This document shows, in pieces, positions 30,511 through 39,165 of a stretch of DNA of 64,000 nucleotides. The notes beneath the pieces are model-generated. The model did not search any database. It had not been told where the DNA came from and worked only from the letters and a program-made list of their open reading frames with translations. Each line of letters starts with the position of its first letter. The stretch's first letter is position 1. The DNA comes from Eutreptiella sp. 'Long Island Sound 2002'. Taxonomy: Eukaryota; Euglenozoa; Euglenophyceae; Eutreptiales; Eutreptiaceae. The position numbers and the translations under genes are program-made. The stretch spans positions 65,414,453 through 65,478,452 of the forward strand of contig OZ038389.1 in the NCBI GenBank assembly GCA_964036045.1, written 5' to 3'.

Positions 30511-32350
30511 GTGCGGGCAGCGGCACGCAGGGCGCGCTCTGCTTGGAGCATGGGGCGCCGTCGTGTGCCCGGTGCAGGAGCCTGGGCTGGGGCATCAGCC
30601 GTTGCTGCCGGGCTGGCCACGAGGGCCATGCGGGCTCCTCGGGGAGCTCAGGCTGCCCCATGGCCCCGCCCCGGGTCGCGCCGGGCCGCCAGGTGCTTGT
30701 CCCCGAGGCCCGACGCGCGGGGGCGGCGGCGTTGTCCTCCTGGCTCGGGCGGGCCCGCCCAGCGTCCCAGCCCCTCCCCGACTCGGGCCCCCCGGCGGCA
30801 CGCCGGTGCGCGGCCCCGCCCAAGGTGCGGGGCACGCGCCCTTCCCCGGCCCTGGGGCCGGACGCCTCCAGGCCCGCAAAGCGTCAGATGCCTAACCGGG
30901 CTAACCGGGGGGTTCCGGGGGGGGGCCGTCACACTGAACGGCGGGTGGGGGGGCAGCAGACCCCCTATCACCCCAGCCAGCGGGGGGGGGGGGGGGCAGC
31001 AACCCGAGACCGACCCCCCTAGCTTCCTCCGCCCGCGCGGACGCCGTGGGGGCGCCACCGGGTGGGGGGGCAGCAGACCTCCTCTCGCCCCGGCCAGCGG
31101 GGGGGGGGGGGCGATGGCCCGAGGCCGGCCCTCCCCTCATCCTCCGCCAGTGCGGGGGCCTCGGTGGAGCCGGCGGCGCGGCAGGACCCTCCCCCCCCCA
31201 CCGTCCTCCCCCCCAGCAGAGCGACCCCCACCGTCGCTCCCGGAAGTTTTCAGCCGCATCTCAGCGGCCCTGAGCAACCGCGCTCCACCGCGGCGGCGGT
31301 CCCCTCCGTGGGCACGATGACGGCCCCAGCCCAGGGCCACCAGGACGGTGGCGGACATGTTGCGCGCGCGCCCCCCCCCCCCCCCCCCGCAGGCCGCGGA
31401 CGGCGCGGCTGGAGGGCCCTCCTCCTCCTCTGACCCAGTGGCGGACGCGCCCTCGGCGCCGTCGCCATCTTGGTCCACACTGCCGCCGCGGCGGCAGCAC
31501 GGCAGGGCCGGCACGGAAGAGACCTAGTCCCCTCCGGCTCGTCCCTCTTGGCCGCCGTGCAGGCACAGGCGGGGGGCCTGTAGGGGAGGACACGGGCGCC
31601 TGAACTCGACTCGGCCCACCTCCCCGCCCCTCTGCCTCTGTACATAGACCAGTGGACGTTAATCGACGAATGCCGTATTTACGTGTTTTTCACCCTATTT
31701 GGGTGTTGGGTGCGGGGGGGGGGGGGGGCGGGGGCTCCCAAGGGATGGGTACACAACCTGCTTATGCAGCTTTTCACCCTGGGCAGCTCAAAAATCGAAG
31801 TTTTCGAAACTTGTTTTTATGATATTGTGATCACCTAAAATGATCATCCAAGGTATGTAAGGCATGTTTTAGGCCGTATTTACGTGTTTTTCACCCTATT
31901 TGGGTGTTGGGTGCGGGTGGAGGGGTTCTCCCAAGGGATTGGTACACAACCTGCCTATGCTGTTTTTCACCCTGGGCAGCTCAAAAACGGAAGTTTTCTA
32001 AACTTGTTTTTTTTGGTATTGTGACTACCTAAAATGACCCTCCAAGGTATGTAAAGCATGTTTTGGGCCGTATGTACATGTTTTCCTCCCTATTTGGGTA
32101 TTAGGTCCGGGGGGGTGGGGGGGCTCCCAAGGGATTGGTACACAACCTGCTTATGCAGTTTTTCACCCTAGGCAGCTCAAAAATGAAAGTTTTTGAAACT
32201 TGCTTTTTTGATACCGTGATCACCTAAAATGGTCAGCCAAGGTATGTAAAGCATGTTTTAGCCCGTATTTATGTAGTTTCCACCCTATTTTGGGTGTGTG
32301 CTGCTCGGGGTAGATTCTCTGCGAGGTGGACTTGCCGAAGGCAATAGAAT
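30511..32350 (+). repeat. LINE 3' region and tail repeats (second copy)
   Basis: This is homologous to 6067-8630. The GC-rich part (30511-31670) is non-coding or degenerate with many G and C runs. The tail consists of about 195-bp units starting near 31673, 31871, 32067 and 32261, each with CCGTATTTACGTG, GTTTTCGAAACTTG and GATCATCCAAGG or variants. The last unit passes into CTCGGGGTAGATTCTCTGCG (32306), also present at 7872 in the first copy. Confidence 0.7.
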
Positions 32351-32491
32351 TTTCAGGGGTTGCTAATATTGTTGGAACCCGGACTTTCATGTGTTTCATG
32401 GGTGCACTATGATGCAACAATGTGCCTTGCATGTCTTGTTTGCTCAATATTGCCTGTTTTGCAAACAGCAATTGCACCCTTGTGTTGTACT

Positions 32492-32593
32492 GCAGCTTTC
32501 TTCCATTGGAGTTTGTGCACTGCTCATGTACTGCCTGCCCTGTGGATCTAGCTGAAGAGTTGCTTGCGAAGGAACTGCATTTAGGAGAGAAGA
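32492..32593 (+). repeat. Direct repeat, left copy (LTR-like)
   Basis: 102 bases nearly identical to 34749-34850. Confidence 0.8.
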
Positions 32594-32699
32594 TGTGAAT
32601 ACGGAACTGGTGCTCAACTGCCGATAACGGTCCCGTGATTACTAAGTAACGACCCGTCTGACAACTTGCACAGCGGTCTGCTCAACACATATCCTGACT

Positions 32700-33490
32700 A
32701 TGGCGACATACAATCCCAACCCATACACCGGAGCGAAGAAGTGCCCCACACACGGGTACTGTGGCCATGACAAAAGTACGTGCAAAGGACTGACACGGAA
32801 GGACAAACCGAAGTCGCCTATCATCTGCTTTACCTGCCGTGCCCAAGGACATGTCTCACGCGACTGCCCTGAGAAAAAGAAACCAAAATGCCACAACTGC
32901 GGGGGCCCTCATTTGCTGGCTGAATGTGATGCAGAATTTTGGGACACAGATCGCATCTTTGAGAGCAAACGCCAAGAGAAAGAGCGCTTCGCGAAACGCC
33001 CACAGCCTAAAACAGTGCAACCCACTGCCTCCATTACGCTGAAACTCACAGACTTGAAAGGTGCTGTTGCCTCAATCGATACATATGACACCGTCATGGA
33101 TGCCGTACCAGAGCCCCTCAGCACCGTGTATATCTCCGCCACTGAGGGATTCAAGCTAGGATACGGTAGCGACATCGAAGCCGAAAGTGCGGAGAATAAA
33201 GCCAAAAACGTTGTGATGGGCATGTCCACAGTGAAGATCACCAACAGCCGGGTTTAGGAACAATCAGGATCCACTACCAGCACACCTGGACGCAGCAGCG
33301 GGACGGAGCCAGGCCCACGACCCCCGTCAACACCAAGCACCCCAGTGGCCCAACTGTTCGCATCCCCATCCACCGCTACTGCAGAGAAACATGTCACGGC
33401 CGCCAGCACATCACCTGCGCCCTGGGCTGACGACATGAACACACTGGAGTCCCGTGTCAATGCCAGCATCCGCCCTCAAAGCGACCGTTG
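32700..33490 (+). CDS. Gag-like CCHC zinc-knuckle protein
   Basis: ATG 32700 opens a 185-codon frame to TAG 33255-33257. Two retroviral-type knuckles stand at about residues 48-61 (CFTCRAQGHVSRDC, C-x2-C-x4-H-x4-C) and 67-79 (CHNCGGPHLLAEC, spacing one residue shorter). They follow a basic segment and an additional Cys/His cluster (CPTHGYCGHDKSTC). Such knuckles bind nucleic acid in Gag and Gag-like ORF1 proteins. After the TAG the same frame stays open and coherent for 77 codons (EQSGSTTSTPGRSSGTEPG) to TGA 33489-33491, and a +1 frame then continues (ALKATVEEVRGTQQNDSKTL). The product might extend by stop readthrough, as in some Gag-Pol proteins, or be an old pseudogene. Confidence 0.55.
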
Positions 33491-33553
33491 AGGAAGTCCG
33501 TGGGACACAGCAGAACGACAGCAAAACGTTGCGACTGATGAGCATCCGCACTA

Positions 33554-33937
33554 ATGGGGCTGCTGGAGCCGGATACCAATAATCCCTTGGAGATGCGGGC
33601 CGCCCAAATGGCGCAGGCAACAACGGCAGGTACATGTGCACCGGCACCACCGGCGCCACCACGACCGCCCCAGGAAGAACTTGCTGATATGGAGGCTTCG
33701 GACGACGAAAAAAGAAAGATGCGTGAGACGACCCTGACGATGGACACCCGCTTGATCATCCTCGGACCAGGCGAGCCACCCCAGCACGCTGACAATTGGA
33801 CCCAGTTCCGAGTAACCATCAAGGAGAAACGGCAGCACGACACCTGGCTCCAGTCAGCAATGCGGTGCTGGGACACAAAGCTGTGCCAGGCTGCCATTAA
33901 TTTCGCTGATTTGGTGCACTGGGAGTATATAGTGTAG
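33554..33937 (+). CDS. Unrecognised ORF downstream of the Gag-like gene
   Basis: A 127-codon frame with a Pro/Ala-rich start and a charged body (TMDTRLIILGPGEPPQHADN; WTQFRVTIKEKRQHDTWLQS). It probably continues the Gag-like protein after another frame change, rather than being an independent gene. No domain is recognised. Confidence 0.3.
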   Translation: MGLLEPDTNNPLEMRAAQMAQATTAGTCAPAPPAPPRPPQEELADMEASDDEKRKMRETTLTMDTRLIILGPGEPPQHADNWTQFRVTIKEKRQHDTWLQSAMRCWDTKLCQAAINFADLVHWEYIV

Positions 33938-34449
33938 CAAATGCGTGGTGCTGTGCATGGGGGCTCCATGTCCACAGGGTGGGTTGCTACCACATGTTGG
34001 GCATGTTGCGGTGTACCTTGGTGCTGTGGTATGGCGGTGAGGTTTTCCATCTGTTGGGACAGTTGGTGCAGTCTAGTGTCTAAGGACACTTCCTGTTGCG
34101 CAAGCCAGTTGGCACGTTGCTAAAAAATGGGCAGCAGAAGCTGCAACTCATCCAATGGTGCTGTCACGAGGTATTCGGCACTCACGTGGGCGGGGATTTG
34201 GGGGAGGGGGCCGTGCACCATGGGCTCGGCGGGGGCTGGGGCTGCGGGTGCATTCCATTTGTCAGAGTGGAGGAAGCTGGTGATACCACTGGATCGTGAA
34301 GGGGGGTTCCCTCGTCGGTTGCGGCGTTTGTGTAGGAATTGGGGCACGGCTGGGGGGGCTGTGGTCTGTGTGTGTTGCGTGCAGCGCCGCGCCGTGCGTG
34401 AGTGTAGCGGAGACCATGGATTGCAGTGTGCAAACTTAGCTGCAGGCAT
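33938..34449 (-). pseudogene. Minus-strand Gag/coat-like frame with internal TAG
   Basis: On the minus strand ATG 34449 reads through SAEYLVTAPLDELQLLLPIF to a TAG. It continues in the same frame with QRANWLAQQEVSLDTRLHQL and SQQMENLTAIPQHQ to a stop beside the plus-strand ORF end. Base composition and peptide look coding, though no family is recognised. It converges with the plus-strand ORFs inside the same direct repeats. Confidence 0.3.
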
Positions 34450-34748
34450 GTTATTCCGGCGGTTGGAGCCAACGGGCCCCGGGTGTGATCCATGATGCAG
34501 GTGTCACTCAGCGGTCTCGGATTCCGGCAAGGCGTGCTCCGAGGGCGGCATCGGCTTCCTCCTGGCTGTTGTACAAGGTGGGCTTAACTGTGGTGAACAG
34601 GTTCCCCACGTTGTTATTTTCGGCATCCATAAGCTGCAGCAGCCAGGTCACCAAAGCGACTACCGACTTTCCATGTGTATGTCTCTTCCCTACACAACTC
34701 TGTCATACTAGAGCACCATTGGACGCCCCAAGGGAACTTGATCAGTAT

Positions 34749-34850
34749 GCAGTTTTCTTCCATTGGAGTTTGTGCACTGCTCATGTACTGCCTGCCCCGT
34801 GGATCTAGCTGAAGAGTTGCTTGCGAAGGAACTGCATTTAGGAGAGAAGA
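34749..34850 (+). repeat. Direct repeat, right copy (LTR-like)
   Basis: 102 bases nearly identical to 32492-32593. It is immediately followed by the GTTATCGCG-rich module. Confidence 0.8.
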
Positions 34851-34884
34851 CACTTTTTGAGATTTGGTCTTTTTGTGCTCGAAC

Positions 34885-35015
34885 TAGTTAGAACGGGGTT
34901 AGTGCACCGGTTATCGCGGGCATTATCAGGCCATAACCTAGTTATCGCGGTAATTATCGCGGTAGTTATCGCACGAACACTAGTTATCGCGCGTGGTATC
35001 GCGGACGTTTTCGCG
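34885..35015. repeat. GTTATCGCG-rich module, second occurrence
   Basis: CTAGTTAGAAC is followed by at least six variants of GTTATCGCG within about 130 bases, including CTAGTTATCGCGG and CTAGTTATCGCGCG. A related cluster sits at 6685-6810 inside the insertion in the left LINE copy. No coding potential is seen. Confidence 0.65.
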
Positions 35016-36070
35016 CGTCACTTGCTATTGCTTGTTTCATGTTTCCCCTCTTGGTCTTCGACCTCAAATTGTTTATCATGGCCCTTGCCGCTGCTCATGC
35101 TTGGTGCGAGCACCACCAAAAGCTCCTTGGGATTTTTCGCCTTGGTGGACCCGAGGGGTTTACGATGGGTGACTGCCAAGTGAGGCGCCCTGTGGCGAGT
35201 CACTTCGACAAGGGTGTGGACTTTGGACTCATCATCCATGACTGACCCCTTCATGGTTCAAGAGAAGGACCGCCTGGTTCCCAGCAACTACATCTTTGAG
35301 TTGATTGAGGTAAATCCAGGCGTTGCTGGATTTTTAATCCAGCTCCATCCGCAGGAGGTGGAGGCGGTGGTGGAGTCGGTGACGGCCCACGCCGAGAAGG
35401 GTGCAGGGACAAAGACGACCTTCTATGTGGGTCAAGAGGAAGAGGAGGAGGTGGAGGAGGAAGGGGAGGGCCAGGAGGAGGAGGCATTGGAGGGTGGGAG
35501 GGGGAAGGGCAAGCCTCGCCACCCCTTATAATTGTAGGAATATGTGCAGTGTGCTGCATGTGTCTCTCGTGAGGGGGTGCCTCACAATCACTCCAGGGGA
35601 AGTGTGTTGGAGTCAAGGTCTTGGTTAGTGCCCCGGGGTTTGGGACCATAGCTCGTGCTATGTGGGCTGCCCCTTTGGGGGAGTGCACGGAGAGTACTTC
35701 CACTACATTACACCAAAATTGATCCATGTCCATTTGAATCAACTGTGTGCTTCTAAGGGGCATCGGTGTATGGGCATAGGCCGGTGGGCATGGGCATGGG
35801 CATGGACGTAGGCACAGTCAGCGGCGGCATGGGCGTGATTGTGTGCGGGGTCATGGGTGCAGATATGAGTTGAGATGCATCTGGGAGGTGGGCCCTGATA
35901 GGGAATATCCTGGCGGGGGCCTGTGCGGCAACATTCCAACAGAAGGTAAAGGGGCCACATCAATGACCACAAAATGTACAGGTTGCTTCGATGCCTGGAC
36001 ATGAAATTAGCATATCCCTGAGAGGTTGATGGCTCAGCACTTGACCAAATGCCCCATTTAAGGGGCCACA
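35016..36070. other. No supported gene; one short acidic ORF
   Basis: A plus-strand frame at 35241-35531 (MTDPFMVQEKDRLVPSNYIF, then a Glu/Gly-rich end) could be an exon but shows no domain, and its acidic tail is a GAG/GGA repeat. Nothing else is convincing. Confidence 0.3.
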
Positions 36071-36072
36071 AT

Positions 36073-36225
36073 AACCTCAAAGAGGGTTGTTAGATCTAGC
36101 GCAGGCTCAATCGCCATTACCCCCCTTTTGAGGGGTATTTGTGTAGCATAGCACAATGTGACATTGGATGTTTAATCATCATTTTGGGAGACAAAATTAT
36201 CCACCAGTGAATGTTTCCATCTTCA
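36073..36225. repeat. Small repeat related to the end of the 45837-46451 element
   Basis: AACCTCAAAGAGGGTTGTTAG and the following about 120 bases (AGATCTAGCGCAGG, GTGTAGCATAGCACAATG, ATTGGATGT) match 45840-45985 with many differences. It is probably a diverged copy of the same family. Confidence 0.5.
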
Positions 36226-36268
36226 CCCCCTCAGCCCCCCCCCCCCCCGTATGAGGTTTTAGCCGTTT

Positions 36269-36820
36269 TCAGGCCAGCATGGGGTGGTGAAAAATTGCAT
36301 TTCCTGGGTGACCTCTACCAACCCCGGAGACCTTGGGCTGGGGTTGGGTGACCATTTGGTGACGATGGGAGCCCCAATCAACCATTTGCTGACTCCCAAA
36401 CGGCTCCCAAACGAATTCTGTGATGGCAGTCCCACAAGCATCAAATGCCACATGATAGGGCACATCGCTGTCGACAATGACCACTGGGACAGAGCCCGCC
36501 AGGTTAGGGCTGAGTGCTGAGTTGACATCGTGCAGTGAAATACGGATCCCTCGGAAACCAAGCTGATGAGCACAAAAGAATGCATTTGTGATCCCTGCCC
36601 CATCCCCAAAGAGTTGAAAGAGCAAAGACGATGCTATATCCAGGGGCACACACCCCTGAGCAGACCAACTGCAAGGGGGTGTTCGTGTACTTGACCCCCC
36701 GTTCCCCTCCCTGGCTTTCAATTGGATTTCATTGCCACAAGAAGAGCGCACCGGGATTGTTGGGGAGAGAAGAGGGGAGGTCTTTACCCTTCCATGTACA
36801 CACCGCAACGTCGCAATCAT
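36269..36820 (-). CDS. Unrecognised minus-strand ORF
   Basis: A 183-codon minus-strand frame whose middle reads like real protein (LGFRGIRISLHDVNSALSPN; VPVVIVDSDVPYHVAFDACG; TEFVWEPFGSQQMVDWGS). No domain is recognised and splice boundaries are unclear. It may be an exon or a pseudogene fragment. Confidence 0.3.
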   Translation of the reverse strand: MIATLRCVHGRVKTSPLLSPTIPVRSSCGNEIQLKAREGNGGSSTRTPPCSWSAQGCVPLDIASSLLFQLFGDGAGITNAFFCAHQLGFRGIRISLHDVNSALSPNLAGSVPVVIVDSDVPYHVAFDACGTAITEFVWEPFGSQQMVDWGSHRHQMVTQPQPKVSGVGRGHPGNAIFHHPMLA

Positions 36821-37322
36821 TTTGAGGGATGATACGTTGTGACACTCCCCCCAGCCCCACAGACCCCACTGCGCCTCCCCCCCAAAAGGGCCAACATCTA
36901 TCTGGAACAGGGGTTGTCACGCCCCAAATCGAGAATACCCCACAGCTCAACAGAGGGCTGTGAGGTCATCCACTGTGGGGAGTGCCGGATATGAGCCCCA
37001 AAGGGGGAGCAGGACCCTACCACATACTGTAGGAGGGGGGGGGGTGGAGTCACTACCATTGTACACATCATCGACCGTCCTTGTTTTGGTGTTCATGGGT
37101 CAGTCGTGGGCTGAGGGCTCAATCTTTTTGCCGAAAGGGGTTCACAAGGGTATGCCCCATTAGCCCTGGGCTGTTAGGACACTGCTCCGCACTATTTGCT
37201 GGGGTTTCATTTCATGGAGTGATGGTGTTGGACAACCTTTGCTCCTTTGCTTGAACCTGTGTAGAGCTCATCCATGCTGCTGTTCCTGAATATCCTTTGG
37301 TCGTAGCTCTGAGGTTCTCCCA

Positions 37323-38193
37323 GGCAGTTGACGTCAGAGACATGGATTGGGACGCTTTTTTCAATGATGACGTGTTTAATGTTGAACATGATGCCGTTTT
37401 GGGCAGCGATGTGGGCTTGGAAGGCCTCTACTGCACAGGTGACCCCCTGGGGCTGCAGGATGATGCCGGACCCATGCCAGAGTGCATCGAAGGTGCTGAC
37501 AGCACCAGCACCACGGGGGGACCGGAGAAGTCATTTGCTCCTGCCATTGCCCTTGGGGACTCGCCTGCAGGGCGATGTTGTGTGGCGGCATTGAGGTCAT
37601 TCGAAGCATTGGATGACGATGTGCAAGTGAAAGACACGGCGCTGTTCGCCCAAGTGAAAGCGGTGACGAACAACGACGTGTCTCTGGTTCACTCGGTGAT
37701 CAATCATCTCTTGCCGCACTGCACGGCTGTGTGTGAGGATTTGGAGGCCGGCACCCAAATCCGTAGCTGTTGGGTCTCCATATTCATGGCCGCCACGTTG
37801 CCGCACCCCATGAACTTGACGGTGCTGACCCAATTCCTGCAGCTGTTTGCTCAGCGGGAGGATGTGGTGAAGACATGTGAAACGTTTGTAGAGCGCATTG
37901 ATGTGGGTCTCCTCTCCCTCTGGTGGGCGGGGTGTGCCATTGAGGAGAACCAACGCCTGGGCCGCTTCCGCAGCTATGAGTTCGTCCTCACCCCCAGCCA
38001 ACACAAGCTGCGGGACATGCTGGATGCGTGCGGGATGCGCAAGGACGTCGAGGCGTGCCAGCCCTCCCAAATTGTGCTGCGATGCATGCAGGCCATCCTG
38101 TCCGGCTATGCGCCCGAGACATCGTACGCAGCAGTGGCGGGTCAACCCCTGTCCCCTTATTCCACCCCCATGCCTCGGCCCAATGCCCTGTGA
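37323..38193 (+). CDS. Unrecognised 284-residue protein
   Basis: I choose ATG 37342 (MDWDAFFNDDVFNVEHDAVL). The frame is open upstream to a TTCTCCCAG acceptor at 37322, so this may be a last exon beginning at 37323. It ends at TGA 38191-38193. The protein is acidic at the N-terminus and has a helical middle (SLVHSVINHLLPHCTAVCED; LTVLTQFLQLFAQREDVVKT). Its C-terminal part includes LRDMLDACGMRKDVEACQPS. No membrane segment is visible. I recognise no family. A minisatellite follows the stop codon. Confidence 0.5.
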
Positions 38194-38600
38194 TGTGCTG
38201 CTTCATGCCTTGGCACAATGCATGCAATTTCTGGTCCCATGCCTGAGTCCCCAATTCCCTGTGATGCTCTGGTCCTATGCCTCAGTGCAATGCATACAAC
38301 TTTCTTGTCACGTGCCTCAGTCCATTGCCCTGTCATGTTCAGGTTCATGATGGTCCCTCGCCTTAGTCCAATGCATACATTTTCTGGTCCCATACCTCAG
38401 TCCAATGCCTTGTGATTTTTGTGGTCATTTGCCTTGGTCCACTGCATGCATTTCCTTCGTCCCATGCCTCCACACGTGTTTTGAAGTCAGGTCTCCACTG
38501 CTTCTCTGGTCCACAGCCTCAGCCCAATGCCCGTTTCTCCGGTATGATGGTTACAATTGTTCGAAGCCTCAGTCGAATGCCTGAGTCTGAAGTCACATCT
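38170..38600 (+). repeat. Degenerate minisatellite (CCTCAGTCCAATGC units)
   Basis: About eight variants of GGTCCCATGCCTCAGTCCAATGC at intervals of roughly 45-65 bases, starting inside the last codons of the upstream ORF and running to about 38600. Confidence 0.7.
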
Positions 38601-39165
38601 TCGCCCCTCTCTTGGTTCACTGCCTCGGTCAGAAGCCAGATCTTCATGAAGGAGAGGATGACGGTAAAAGTACACTACAAGAGGTTTTGGCCTCGGCGTA
38701 CCTTAGCCCGTACCGGTCCCGCCACCTCATGCCATACATACCCTTATTCCATCCGCCCTCATTTCCACATACAGCGCCCCCGGCAACGGCGCCCGTAGGG
38801 GGCTCTGGGCTGTCGCTCTGAGGGTCGTTCCAGGCACGGGGTATGGGGAGCTGGCCCTTGGGGTACGATAGAGCGCTGGCAGCGGCGCCCGCGCTCTACC
38901 GGCAATGCGTTAGAGGGGGTCTAGGTGCTGAAGCACAGCCCTGAGCAGAGCCATCTGCAGCAGGGCACCATCTTCGCCGTGCACGGTGCTGGTGCTGCGG
39001 CCGTGCACGCTGGTGGAGCGGGCACTTCAGCGGTGTGCGCAGCCGCTGCAGGTGCCTGGGACTCTCCCTTCAAAGGAGTACTGGGACCCCGTCACTGGGA
39101 CCCCGTCCCAGCGCTCATGGTACCTCGTCATCCAGCCATAGTGCTGGTAAGGACACGTCTCACAC

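Larger units (their letters stand above)
8630..32350 (+). mobile_element. LINE (non-LTR retrotransposon), interrupted by nested elements B and A
   Basis: This composite unit contains, in order, the 5' part of ORF1 (to 8862), element B (8863-21217), the rest of ORF1 (21226 to about 23185), a GC-rich linker with duplicated segments, a 2A-like motif and APE endonuclease (25659-27048), a reverse transcriptase (27049-29290), a zinc-knuckle C-terminus (29290-30420) and a 3' region ending in about 195-bp repeats. The reading frames carry premature stops, frameshifts and a 214-bp tandem duplication, so this copy is dead. Without element B it is about 11.4 kb. It lies head to tail behind another copy's 3' end. 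Confidence 0.75.
32492..34850 (+). mobile_element. LTR-like element: Gag-type ORF between 102-bp direct repeats
   Basis: The segments 32492-32593 and 34749-34850 are direct repeats of 102 bases with about two differences (start TTTCTTCCATTGGAGTTTGT, end GCATTTAGGAGAGAAGA). Between them lie a CCHC zinc-knuckle ORF on the plus strand and a coherent frame on the minus strand. There is no protease, integrase or reverse transcriptase, so it would be non-autonomous. The repeats are short for LTRs and no clear target duplication is seen, so the class is uncertain. Confidence 0.5.

Noticed and set aside
10954-33257. Claim that TAG is a sense codon in this organism
   Set aside because: The long caspase-like ORF and the two-exon gene appear to end at TAG, and other breaks are frameshifts or TGA, so decay explains the pattern more simply; kept only as a testable observation.
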